Below are positions 7,656 through 14,427 of a DNA stretch of 64,000 nucleotides, in pieces (the stretch's first letter is position 1; each line of letters starts with the position of its first letter). The stretch lies in contig NZ_JAMTCQ010000009.1 of NCBI RefSeq assembly GCF_024171895.1, forward strand, positions 1,179,285 through 1,243,284, written 5' to 3'. Both the position numbers and the translations under genes were made by a program. This DNA is from Prauserella halophila (lineage in GTDB: Bacteria > Actinomycetota > Actinomycetes > Mycobacteriales > Pseudonocardiaceae). The notes below the pieces were generated by a model. It was not told the origin of the DNA, searched no databases, and worked only from the letters and a program-made list of their open reading frames with translations.

Positions 7656-7892
7656 GTGACGTCGTCGGCCCCGGCGCACTGGCGGCGGCCGGAGGCCTAT
7701 CTGGACGCCCGCGTCCGGCGGAACTGTTCCGCCCTGGCCCAGACCGATGAGGTGGCGGTGTCGCGGGGCATCGAGCGGTTGCGACGGGACCTCGCCTCCG
7801 GCCGTTGGCACGAACGGCACCGCGACCTGCTGGGCCGCGACGAACTGGATGTCGGCTTCCGGCTGGTGACCCGTGACGGGCGGGGTGAGTGA
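7656..7892 (+). CDS. 78-aa protein resembling the C-terminal tail of SAM methyltransferases; possible remnant
   Basis: From a GTG at 7656 the frame encodes 78 residues: WRRPEAYLDARVRRN, then ALAQTDEVAVSRGIERLRRDLASGRWHERHRDLLGRDELDVGYR-like text. This is close to how many actinobacterial class I methyltransferases end (a YLDP.VR segment, GL.RL..DL..G.W..RH..LL, then D.GYRL). No SAM-binding GxGxG motif is present, so alone it could not be a methyltransferase. It sits 10 bp after the SnoaL-like gene and one base before an alternative start of the GNAT gene, so it is probably still translated. Either a 5'-deleted remnant or an independent small domain; the resemblance is from memory. Confidence 0.6.
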   Translation: MTSSAPAHWRRPEAYLDARVRRNCSALAQTDEVAVSRGIERLRRDLASGRWHERHRDLLGRDELDVGFRLVTRDGRGE

Positions 7893-7904
7893 ATGGAGGC
7901 GCGC

Positions 7905-8378
7905 ATGAGGATCGTGGTCGATGATCTGTCCGGTCCGCGGATCGCGGAGTTCCTGGCAGATCACCTGGAGCAGATGAAGGCCACGTCGCCACCCGAGAGC
8001 AAGCACGCCCTCGATCTCGACGAGCTGCGCAAACCGGACGTGACGTTCTGGTCGGTACGCAGCGGCGAGGCCGTGGTCGGCTGCGGTGCGATCAAGCGTC
8101 TCGACGGCGAGCGCGGTGACCACGGCGACCACGGCGAGCTCAAGTCGATGCGCACGTCGCCCGACCGCGCCCGCGGCGGCATCGCGTCCGGACTGCTGGA
8201 ACACATCCTCGCCGAGGCGCGGCGCATGGGACTGTCACGGTTGAGTCTGGAAACCGGTTCGGACGAATTCTTTCTCCCGGCGCGGAAGCTGTACGAGAAG
8301 TTCGGCTTCTCCTACTGCGCGCCGTTCGCCGACTACCGGCCCGATCCGAACAGTGTCTTCATGACGAGGACGCTTTGA
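7905..8378 (+). CDS. GNAT-family N-acetyltransferase
   Basis: The 157-residue acetyl-CoA-dependent acyltransferase has the GNAT core: motif A around KSMRTSPDRARGGIASGLLEHIL (the R/Q-x-x-G-x-G/A acetyl-CoA pyrophosphate loop) and a C-terminal LYEKFGFSYCAPF motif B. The extended N-terminus with LADHLEQMKATSPPESKHALD resembles the YedL/PaiA-like subgroup whose substrates are amino acids or polyamines; the actual acceptor is unknown. Two in-frame ATGs exist, 7893 and 7905. A GGAGG at 7895-7899 lies 5 nt before the second, so I use 7905. Confidence 0.85.
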   Translation: MRIVVDDLSGPRIAEFLADHLEQMKATSPPESKHALDLDELRKPDVTFWSVRSGEAVVGCGAIKRLDGERGDHGDHGELKSMRTSPDRARGGIASGLLEHILAEARRMGLSRLSLETGSDEFFLPARKLYEKFGFSYCAPFADYRPDPNSVFMTRTL

Positions 8379-8409
8379 CGGTCGAGCGGCCACGATCCGT
8401 CCCTGGACA

Positions 8410-8455
8410 CACGAAAGGCCAGGGCCCTGAAGGGCGCCTGGCCTGGGGTTTCGTG
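8410..8455. terminator. bidirectional terminator hairpin between GNAT gene and tRNA-Gly
   Basis: A long hairpin pairs CACGAAA (8410-8416) with TTTCGTG (8449-8455), enclosing a GGCCAGG-GCCCT / AGGGC-GCCTGGCC stem with one bulge and a 2-nt loop. It ends the plus-strand GNAT transcript and, read on the minus strand, lies directly after tRNA-Gly. Confidence 0.8.
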
Positions 8456-8460
8456 CGCTG

Positions 8461-8531
8461 AGCGGGCGACGGGAATCGAACCCGCACCACCAGTTTGGAA
8501 GACTGGGGCTCTACCATTGAGCTACGCCCGC
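8461..8531 (-). tRNA. tRNA-Gly (anticodon TCC)
   Basis: The minus strand folds into a standard cloverleaf. Acceptor GCGGGCG pairs with CGCCCGC; the D arm is GCTC...GAGC; the anticodon stem CCAGT/ACTGG holds loop CTTCCAA with anticodon TCC; the T arm GCGGG-TTCGATT-CCCGT is normal. The discriminator base is T (U73), as expected for glycine. CCA is not encoded. It is followed by the shared hairpin terminator. Confidence 0.97.
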
Positions 8532-8558
8532 ATGCTGCCGGTGACCGGCTGCGTGGGC

Positions 8559-8580
8559 AGTCTACCGGTAGCGCTATGGT
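8559..8580. promoter_or_regulatory. divergent -10 elements for the two tRNA genes
   Basis: On the minus strand TAGACT (complement of 8559-8564) sits about 28 bp before tRNA-Gly. On the plus strand TATGGT (8575-8580) sits about 26 bp before tRNA-Pro. Both match the actinobacterial TAnnnT -10. No clear -35 elements are seen. Confidence 0.5.
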
Positions 8581-8606
8581 GTGTGCACACCACCCCGCGT
8601 GGTGGA

Positions 8607-8682
<76 letters not shown>

Positions 8683-8875
8683 GTGCCGGAACCGCCTCTG
8701 GCCTGCAGGGACACTGCGGGTCGGCGGATTGCGGGTCTGGAGGCTACGACATTCGCGTCGAGCCGACCCGCTGTCATCCTTGCGGGCGGTACCCTCGCGT
8801 CAGACCGTTCGCATGGTTCGGTCCCGGCCTCCGGGGCTTCGCGACGGTTCCCGACCACGTGACGGAGGACACTCC

Positions 8876-10069
8876 ATGCACGACGACACAGCACACATCG
8901 GTCGCCGTCTGCGCGAGATCCGATCCTGGCGGCAACTCAGTCTGCGCGCCGCAGCGGAGCTGTCCGGTATCTCGCACGGATACCTTGCCAAGCTCGAACG
9001 CGGCGACAAGGCGATCAACAGTCGCCGGGTGCTCGAATCGCTGGCCAACACGCTGCGCGTCGCACCGTCGGAGATCACGGGGTCGCTCAATGAGCCGGTG
9101 GACGCCACGTCCGACGAGTTGCACGCCTCTATCCCCGACGTGGTCGACGTGCTGACCGGCTGGCAGGTCGACGAGGCGCCGGACGCCCGGGTCCGCCCGT
9201 GGCCGGAGATTCACGCCGACTGTGAACGGCTCACCAAGGTGTTGCGCCCGGCTGCCGACCTGGCAGGACAGGCCCGCATGCTGCCCGGGCTGATCCGCGA
9301 ACTGCTGACTGCGGCCAACGACCCGGCCCACCAGCGCGCCGCACTCACCGACCTGCTGGGTGCCTACAAGGCGTCGGCCTACCTGGCGCACGACCTTGGT
9401 GTGTCCGGGCTCCCCACTCTGGCTGTGGAGCGCATGCGGCAGGTCGCCGAACGCATGGACGACCCGGTATGGACGACCTACGCCGGATATCACCGCGCAC
9501 AGCTACTCAGCGGCGGGAACCGGCGGCGACAGTACGACCTCGCCGTAGGCATCGCCGACGCTCCTGACGCGCGCGTCGAGACCCGAGGCATGGCCCACCT
9601 GACCGCTGCATTGTCCCGTGCTGTGCAAGGTGACGAGGACACAGCCCAGACTCACCTGTCCGAGGCTGCGGCGCTGGCCGGGCAGCTGGAACCGGACGTG
9701 TCCCCGTGGCAGCAAACCAACTTCGGCCGTACCAACGTCAGTATCTGGCGCACCACCATCGCCGTTGAGCTGGGCCACGGCGGAAAGGTGGAGGAGATCG
9801 CCTCCACGGTGCGCCCGGTGGGTGTGTCCACCAGCCGGCAGGCCGCGTTCTGGCTGGACTACGGCCGCGGCCTGCTTGCCGAGCCGCGCCAGCGCACCCG
9901 CGGCGTTGCGGCGCTGCTGAAAGCCGAGCAGCTGGCCCCACAGAAGGTCCGCACCAACGTTTTCGCACGTGAGGCCGTGGCCGACAACCTGCGACGTGCT
10001 CGCCGCGACGCCGGCGGCCGCGACCTCCGCGGCCTGGCCTGGCGCATGGGAGTTGCGCCTAACGGGTGA
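8876..10069 (+). CDS. XRE-family regulator with TPR-like C-terminal domain
   Basis: The 397-residue protein has an N-terminal helix-turn-helix of the Cro/CI type at about 8-62 (IGRRLREIRSWRQLSLRAAA, GISHGYLAKLERG, LESLANTLRV). A long alpha-helical region follows (about 95-380) with tandem Ala/Leu-rich helices such as LLGAYKASAYLAHDLG, AGYHRAQLLSGGN and ALLKAEQLAPQ that read like degenerate tetratricopeptide repeats. This build is common in Streptomyces-type regulators that sense a peptide or partner protein. The start is the ATG at 8876 with GGAGGA 6 nt upstream. It is the first gene of the post-tRNA cassette, and a perfect inverted repeat sits 9 bp beyond its stop, before the downstream genes it presumably controls. 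Confidence 0.87.
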   Translation: MHDDTAHIGRRLREIRSWRQLSLRAAAELSGISHGYLAKLERGDKAINSRRVLESLANTLRVAPSEITGSLNEPVDATSDELHASIPDVVDVLTGWQVDEAPDARVRPWPEIHADCERLTKVLRPAADLAGQARMLPGLIRELLTAANDPAHQRAALTDLLGAYKASAYLAHDLGVSGLPTLAVERMRQVAERMDDPVWTTYAGYHRAQLLSGGNRRRQYDLAVGIADAPDARVETRGMAHLTAALSRAVQGDEDTAQTHLSEAAALAGQLEPDVSPWQQTNFGRTNVSIWRTTIAVELGHGGKVEEIASTVRPVGVSTSRQAAFWLDYGRGLLAEPRQRTRGVAALLKAEQLAPQKVRTNVFAREAVADNLRRARRDAGGRDLRGLAWRMGVAPNG

Positions 10070-10077
10070 AAACTCCC

Positions 10078-10100
10078 GATGTGTCCCGATAGGACACATC
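10078..10100. promoter_or_regulatory. perfect 9-bp inverted repeat; candidate operator
   Basis: GATGTGTCC-CGATA-GGACACATC is perfect over nine base pairs per arm with a 5-bp centre. It lies between the XRE regulator stop and the ATG at 10131 of the 93-aa protein. No T-run follows, and arm and spacer lengths fit a dimeric HTH protein better than a terminator, so I read it as the likely binding site of the adjacent XRE regulator. Confidence 0.55.
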
Positions 10101-10130
10101 CCTCCGCGGCGGCTCCATAACGTCCCCGGC

Positions 10131-10412
10131 ATGTGGACGCAGCACGCCGACGGCGGCCTGGTGACCATCGGTCCGGACGGATGGCCGATCGAGGCCGACC
10201 TCGACACGCCTGATTTCGACACCGTGCCCGGGTGGCGTCCGGTGGCCGAAGGTGTGCGCCACATCGGTGGCACCCATGACGAACCCCCGGCGGGCGTGAC
10301 GGCCGAGATGCTGTGCGGCCGACTGGTCACGGTGCCGCGACGGCTCCGACGTCGGGAGCCGGTGTTGTTCGACTGCAGCGCGTGCTGGCACGTGTGGCTG
10401 GGTGTCGACTGA
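10131..10412 (+). CDS. 93-aa protein with C-terminal CxxC; function unknown
   Basis: No family recognised. The 93-residue product has an acidic, Trp- and Pro-containing N-terminal half (GPDGWPIEADLDTPDFDTVPGW), a basic stretch (VPRRLRRREP) and a C-terminal DCSACWHVW segment with a CxxC pair; total Cys residues are C62, C82 and C85. It has no signal peptide or membrane helix. It begins 30 bp after the candidate operator and is followed 113 bp later by the radical SAM gene. The frame is open upstream to 9969, overlapping the regulator, but the ATG at 10131 is the first start after it. No clear Shine-Dalgarno is visible. It could be a partner, electron carrier or substrate of the radical SAM enzyme; that is speculation from context. 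Confidence 0.65.
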   Translation: MWTQHADGGLVTIGPDGWPIEADLDTPDFDTVPGWRPVAEGVRHIGGTHDEPPAGVTAEMLCGRLVTVPRRLRRREPVLFDCSACWHVWLGVD

Positions 10413-10525
10413 TCTCGCCGGTTCCTCCGGTGATACCCCGCACTCCCGGCCGGGCAGGCGCACCAATTTCAGCGGCGGGTCGTCGTCGCTGGTTGTGACC
10501 GCCGACCGAGGAAGGACATGTTTCG

Positions 10526-11446
10526 ATGACGTTGACAGCCGACGACTCGACCATCCACGGCGATCCGCCGTTGACGTTCCTGTGGCTGGAAATCACCGGC
10601 AGATGCCAACTCGAATGCACCCACTGCTACGCGGGCAGCTCCCCGGCCGGCGACCACGGCACGATGACGACCCCTGACTGGCTCAGCGTGCTGGATCAGG
10701 CCGCCGATCTCGGCGTGTCGATGGTGCAGTTCATCGGCGGCGAGCCCACCCTGCACCCCAGCCTGCCTGAACTCGTGCGGCACGCGCTATCCCACGGGCT
10801 GCGGGTTGAGGTGTTCAGCAACCTCGTGCACGTCACCGACGAACTGTGGGACGTCTTCGCGCTCCCGGGCGTGAGCTTGGCAACCTCGTACTACTCCGAC
10901 GACCCCGCCGAACACGCCGCCATTACCGGCCGACCCTCGCATGCACGGACCCGCGCGAACATCGCCAAGGCTCAGGCCAAGGGCATTCCGCTGCGCGCCG
11001 GGGTGATCGACCTCGCCGACGACCAGCGCGCTGACCAGGCGCACGACGAGTTGGTCAACCTCGGCGTGCCGGAGGTCGGCCGCGATCGACTCCGGGAGGT
11101 CGGGCGCGGAGGCGATGGCGCGCCGGGCACGGTCGACCAGCTGTGCGGCCGGTGCGGCCAGGGCACGGCCGCAGTGTCGCCCGAAGGTAGCGTCTGGCCG
11201 TGCGTGTTCTCCCGCTGGCTGCCTGTCGGCGATGTCCGAGACGACACGCTCGTGAACATCCTCGAGGGCGCCACGATGCGCGAAACCGCTGGCGCCCTCG
11301 CGGCACACTTCGCCACCCGCGAGACAATGGGACCGTGTGATCCGAAATGCGGGCCGAACTGCGGCCCGGCCTGCTTGCCCCAATGCTGGCCCACGGGGTC
11401 CGGCCCGTGCGGGCCGAAGGGCGGGTGCCAACCCAACTACGGCTGA
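10526..11446 (+). CDS. radical SAM/SPASM enzyme with Cys-rich C-terminal tail
   Basis: The 306-residue enzyme carries the radical SAM cluster motif CxxxCxxC at C27, C31, C34 (GRCQLECTHCY), the GGEP SAM-binding motif at 71-74 and a FSNLV beta-strand. A SPASM-like region follows with C207, C210 and C226 (CGRCGQGT, PEGSVWPC, VFSRWLPVGDV). Its last 40 residues hold seven more Cys, C271, C275, C279, C283, C287, C295 and C301, in Gly/Pro-rich context (CDPKCGPNCGP). SPASM enzymes use auxiliary Fe-S clusters, usually to modify peptides or proteins. The start is the ATG at 10526 behind GAGGAAGGA. It leads the ATPase gene by 13 bp and, with the APH-like kinase, forms one operon. The substrate is unknown. 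Confidence 0.88.
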   Translation: MTLTADDSTIHGDPPLTFLWLEITGRCQLECTHCYAGSSPAGDHGTMTTPDWLSVLDQAADLGVSMVQFIGGEPTLHPSLPELVRHALSHGLRVEVFSNLVHVTDELWDVFALPGVSLATSYYSDDPAEHAAITGRPSHARTRANIAKAQAKGIPLRAGVIDLADDQRADQAHDELVNLGVPEVGRDRLREVGRGGDGAPGTVDQLCGRCGQGTAAVSPEGSVWPCVFSRWLPVGDVRDDTLVNILEGATMRETAGALAAHFATRETMGPCDPKCGPNCGPACLPQCWPTGSGPCGPKGGCQPNYG

Positions 11447-11459
11447 ACGGGAGGCCGAC

Positions 11460-12206
11460 ATGTTCGTCCGTCGCGCGTACGTACCGGACTCGCTCCAGCC
11501 GCCCACCACGGAGCACTGGCCGTTCTCCGTGCCTGCGGTCGCCGAACTGGTCGAAGACGGCCTGGAGTTCACTCATCCGGTGACGTTCATCGTCGGCGAC
11601 AACGGGACGGGTAAGTCGACGCTCGTCGAAGCCATCGCCGAAGGATTCAAGCTCGACGCCCGCGGCGGGCGTGCTGGAGCACGGACCGGCAAGGCCGACC
11701 CGACCAAGACCCCCCTCGGCGAGGTCCTGCGTCTGGAGACCACCGCCCAGGGATCCCGCATGCTGGCCGGTCCGCGGTTGAAGAAGAAGGGCTTCTTCCT
11801 CCGCGCTGAGACGGCGTTCAGCATGACCGAGAACCTGGGCGGTGTTCCCGGCTACTGGGAAGAGAACACGGCCGAGATGAGCCACGGCGAGGGGTTCGTC
11901 GCGGTGTTCCAGTCGATGTTCCGCGACCCCGGTTTCTACGTGCTGGACGAGCCGGAGTCCGCGTTGTCGTTCACCGCCTGCCTGCACCTCGTGGGGCTGA
12001 TGCACGATCTCGGAGAATCGGGCGCGCAAGTGGTGTGCGCGACACACTCGCCTGTCCTCGCCGCCACGCCCGGTGCGGACATCATCGAGGCCGGCGAGCA
12101 CGGCTTGCGTCGTGTGAAGTGGGCTGAACTGGAACTCGTCGACCACTGGCGTCGCTACCTCGACAACCCCGACACCTACCTGCGGCACATCACCGACGAT
12201 GAGTGA
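11460..12206 (+). CDS. ABC-type/SMC-like ATPase (predicted ATPase, COG3910 type)
   Basis: The 248-residue stand-alone ABC-like ATPase has Walker A GDNGTGKS at 46-53, a signature-like SHGEG at 141-145, Walker B FYVLDEPE at 159-166 and the switch His at 196 (ATHSP). The N-terminus (RRAYVPDS, HWPFSVPAV) matches single-domain predicted ATPases related to RecF/Rad50 heads. It lacks coiled coils and membrane segments, so it is not a transporter half in the usual sense. GGGAGG precedes the ATG at 11460. Its stop overlaps the kinase start by 8 nt (ATGAGTGA), showing tight co-expression with its neighbours. Confidence 0.87.
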   Translation: MFVRRAYVPDSLQPPTTEHWPFSVPAVAELVEDGLEFTHPVTFIVGDNGTGKSTLVEAIAEGFKLDARGGRAGARTGKADPTKTPLGEVLRLETTAQGSRMLAGPRLKKKGFFLRAETAFSMTENLGGVPGYWEENTAEMSHGEGFVAVFQSMFRDPGFYVLDEPESALSFTACLHLVGLMHDLGESGAQVVCATHSPVLAATPGADIIEAGEHGLRRVKWAELELVDHWRRYLDNPDTYLRHITDDE

Positions 12207-13050
12207 CTACCTCGCCGCTGAACCCGCCACTGACCCCGACGCGGTGTTCCGCAACTTCATGCGCCACAACCTCGGCCGAGCCGCAGCGCAGTTCGACGTC
12301 ACCGTCGCCGGCGAACCGGTGTTCGGTTGGCGGCTGCGCTCGATCGGCGCGCCAGCACACGGTTCGGCTGGAGCGCGGTGGCTCCGCGTTGTTTCGCAGG
12401 AACCCCAGTGGGCGTGCGGCGAGTCGTGGACCGGCACGGAGGACGCCAACGCGATCACCGGGATCGCCAAGCCCTACGTGCTCGACGTGGCCGAGTGGCC
12501 GGAACGAGATTGGCGAAACCAGCGCGCCGAGCTGATGACCCACCTCGACGGCCAACCGTGTTCCCCCACGGACGTCCTCCGAGGCGACCCGCCTGTGACC
12601 ACCGGCTGGTGGTCTGCGCTGGCAGGCACCCTCGACACACTCTCGACGGTGCCCACCTGTCGGGTCCACGCCGACCAGGCCAAGATCACCCAGCGGATCA
12701 CCGACCGGTTCGGCGCCGACGCTCCCACCACGGTCGACCGGTGGGAAACCGTGCACGGCGACCTGCACTGGTCGAACCTGCTCCGGGATCCGTTCGGACT
12801 GCTGGACTGGGAGCTGTGGGGACAAGGACCGGTCGGGCTCGACTCTGCGACCCTGTACTGCTTCAGCCTGCTCCACCCGGGCATCGCCGCGGACATTCGC
12901 CGCCGGTTCGCGTACAAGCTCGAGACGCCAACGGGGCGGGTCGCCCAGTTGTATGCCACCGCCCGATTGTTGCGGCGCATCGATGGTGGCGACTTCCCCG
13001 ACCTTGCCGGCCCGCTCCGCGACCACGCCAACGGCCTCCTCGACGGCTAG
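12199..13050 (+). CDS. aminoglycoside-phosphotransferase-like kinase
   Basis: The 283-residue protein has the catalytic loop of the APH/choline-kinase fold, HGDLHWSNLL at 186-195 (Asp188 catalytic, Asn193 metal-binding), and a DWE metal-binding motif at 203-205 (LLDWELWG). The N-terminal lobe is unusual: the ATP-binding Gly-rich loop and Lys are not obvious, with GESWTGTEDANAIT in their place. The family phosphorylates small molecules or proteins; resistance to aminoglycosides should not be assumed. Its ATG lies inside the end of the ATPase gene, so translation is coupled. It is the last gene of the cassette; its stop is 77 bp from the convergent desulfurase-like gene. Confidence 0.82.
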   Translation: MSDYLAAEPATDPDAVFRNFMRHNLGRAAAQFDVTVAGEPVFGWRLRSIGAPAHGSAGARWLRVVSQEPQWACGESWTGTEDANAITGIAKPYVLDVAEWPERDWRNQRAELMTHLDGQPCSPTDVLRGDPPVTTGWWSALAGTLDTLSTVPTCRVHADQAKITQRITDRFGADAPTTVDRWETVHGDLHWSNLLRDPFGLLDWELWGQGPVGLDSATLYCFSLLHPGIAADIRRRFAYKLETPTGRVAQLYATARLLRRIDGGDFPDLAGPLRDHANGLLDG

Positions 13051-13126
13051 CGGGCTGCGTCGCGACGCGCCTTGTTGGGTCGCATCTTCCGGACGCGGCG
13101 GATCGGACTGCGGCGACCGGGGCGAG

Positions 13127-14344
13127 TCAGCCTGCTACCGCGATCTTCCCGACCTCCGTCACGAGGTGCTGCACCTCGGATTCGGTGGTGTACGGCGCGA
13201 TCCCGGCACGGACGGCACCGGTGTCGCCCAGGCCGAGACGGCGGGAGCATTCCAGTGCGTAGAACGTGCCCGCGGGTGCGTTCACGCCGCGTTCGGCCAG
13301 CCGGGTGTAGACCTCCGCCGGGGCGAGGCCGTCCACCGAGAACAGGACCGTGGGTGTGCGGTGCCGAGTTCGGGATCCGTGCAGCGTGACCCGGCCGGTC
13401 GCGGTCAGGCCGTCCTCCAGGAGCGCCATGAGCGCGTCCTCGTGCCGCGCCACGACGTCGAACGCGGTCGCGAGCGCGTCCCGTCGCGACCCCGTCGGCG
13501 CGTCCGGCGCGATGCCGGCGAGGAAGTCGACCGCTGCCGTCGTCCCGGCCAGCAGCTCGTACGGCAGGGTGCCGAGTTCGAATCGCTCCGGGACGGCGTT
13601 CGTGGAGGGCGCGAGCTTGTCCGGCCTCAGCGTCTCCAGCAGCTCCGGCCTCGCGGCGACGAATCCGAGGTGCGGACCGAAGAACTTGTACGGCGAACAC
13701 GCGTAGAAGTCCGCGCCGAGTGCGTCGACGTCGATCAGCGCGTGCGGTGTGAGGTGCACGCCATCCACATAGGACAACGCGCCTGCCTCGCGGGTGGCGG
13801 CAGTGATCGCGGGAATGTCCGGGCGCGTGCCGAGCAGGTTCGACGCCGCCGTCACGGCGACCATCCGGGTGCGAGCCGAGAGCAGGTCCGTCACCGCTGC
13901 GACGTCGAGTTCCCCGGTGGCGGCGTCGAACTCCGCCCACCGCACCGTGGCGCCGCGCGCTTCGGCAGCCTGCACCCAGGGGCGGATGTTCGCGTCGTGA
14001 TCCAGCGTGGTGACGACGACCTCGTCGCCCGGGCCCCAGTCCTTCGCCAGTGTGCGCGCGAGGTCGTAGGTCAGTTGCGTCATGCTGCGCCCGAACACGA
14101 TCCCGTCGGCCGCGGCACCCACGAGGTCGGCCGCGGCGCTGCGGGCGTCGAGCACGATCGCGTCGGCGCGTCGTTCCGCGGCCGTGTTCGCGCCGCGGTT
14201 CGCGACCGCCGAGCAGAGCGTGTCCGCCACGGCCGACGCGACCGGCCGTGGCACCTGGGAGCCACCGGGTCCGTCGAAGTGTGCGGCACCCTCGGCGAGT
14301 GCGGGGAAGTGGGAGCGGAGCTGGGTGACGTCGAAACCGGCCAT
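13127..14344 (-). CDS. cysteine desulfurase-like PLP enzyme
   Basis: The 405-residue fold-type I PLP enzyme belongs to the class V aminotransferase group. Visible are the N-terminal HFDGPGGSQ, the SNLLGTRPDI region, Asp194/His197 in VDGVH, the PLP-binding Lys220 in SPYKFFGPHLG, and a GVNAPAGTFYALECSRRLGL region with one Cys near the C-terminus. This matches the cysteine-desulfurase-like subfamily, separate from IscS and SufS. No scaffold or suf genes are nearby, so a role in bulk Fe-S assembly is doubtful. The start ATG at 14344 gives MAGFDVTQLR, the usual first helix; the longer frame to 14851 runs into the symporter region. It is followed on its 5' side by a terminator shared with the symporter. 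Confidence 0.87.
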   Translation of the reverse strand: MAGFDVTQLRSHFPALAEGAAHFDGPGGSQVPRPVASAVADTLCSAVANRGANTAAERRADAIVLDARSAAADLVGAAADGIVFGRSMTQLTYDLARTLAKDWGPGDEVVVTTLDHDANIRPWVQAAEARGATVRWAEFDAATGELDVAAVTDLLSARTRMVAVTAASNLLGTRPDIPAITAATREAGALSYVDGVHLTPHALIDVDALGADFYACSPYKFFGPHLGFVAARPELLETLRPDKLAPSTNAVPERFELGTLPYELLAGTTAAVDFLAGIAPDAPTGSRRDALATAFDVVARHEDALMALLEDGLTATGRVTLHGSRTRHRTPTVLFSVDGLAPAEVYTRLAERGVNAPAGTFYALECSRRLGLGDTGAVRAGIAPYTTESEVQHLVTEVGKIAVAG

Positions 14345-14369
14345 GCCCCGAGTATGGACCAGACCAAGC

Positions 14370-14406
14370 GAGAGGCCGTCCGACGCGACGCGCCGGACGG
14401 CCTCTC
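14370..14406. terminator. 13-bp hairpin terminator after symporter gene
   Basis: GAGAGGCCGTCCG (14370-14382) is perfectly complementary to CGGACGGCCTCTC (14394-14406), with an 11-nt loop. It is 21 bp beyond the stop of the minus-strand symporter and just upstream of the desulfurase-like start, so it most likely ends the symporter transcript. Confidence 0.75.
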
Positions 14407-14427
14407 GTGAGATGCGGGACGGACCCG

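Noticed and set aside
10413-10525. RiPP precursor peptide gene just before the radical SAM gene
   Set aside because: The 113-bp gap has no open frame with a ribosome-binding site long enough for a leader and core; only the 93-aa protein is a candidate.
12199-13050. Aminoglycoside resistance gene
   Set aside because: The APH-like fold is clear, but the family phosphorylates many substrates and the N-lobe is atypical; resistance cannot be claimed.
13047-13126. Minus-strand open frame past the desulfurase-like gene, ending KMRPNKARRDAAR
   Set aside because: Too short and in a frame that is a shadow of the neighbouring gene further up; no support as a gene remnant.
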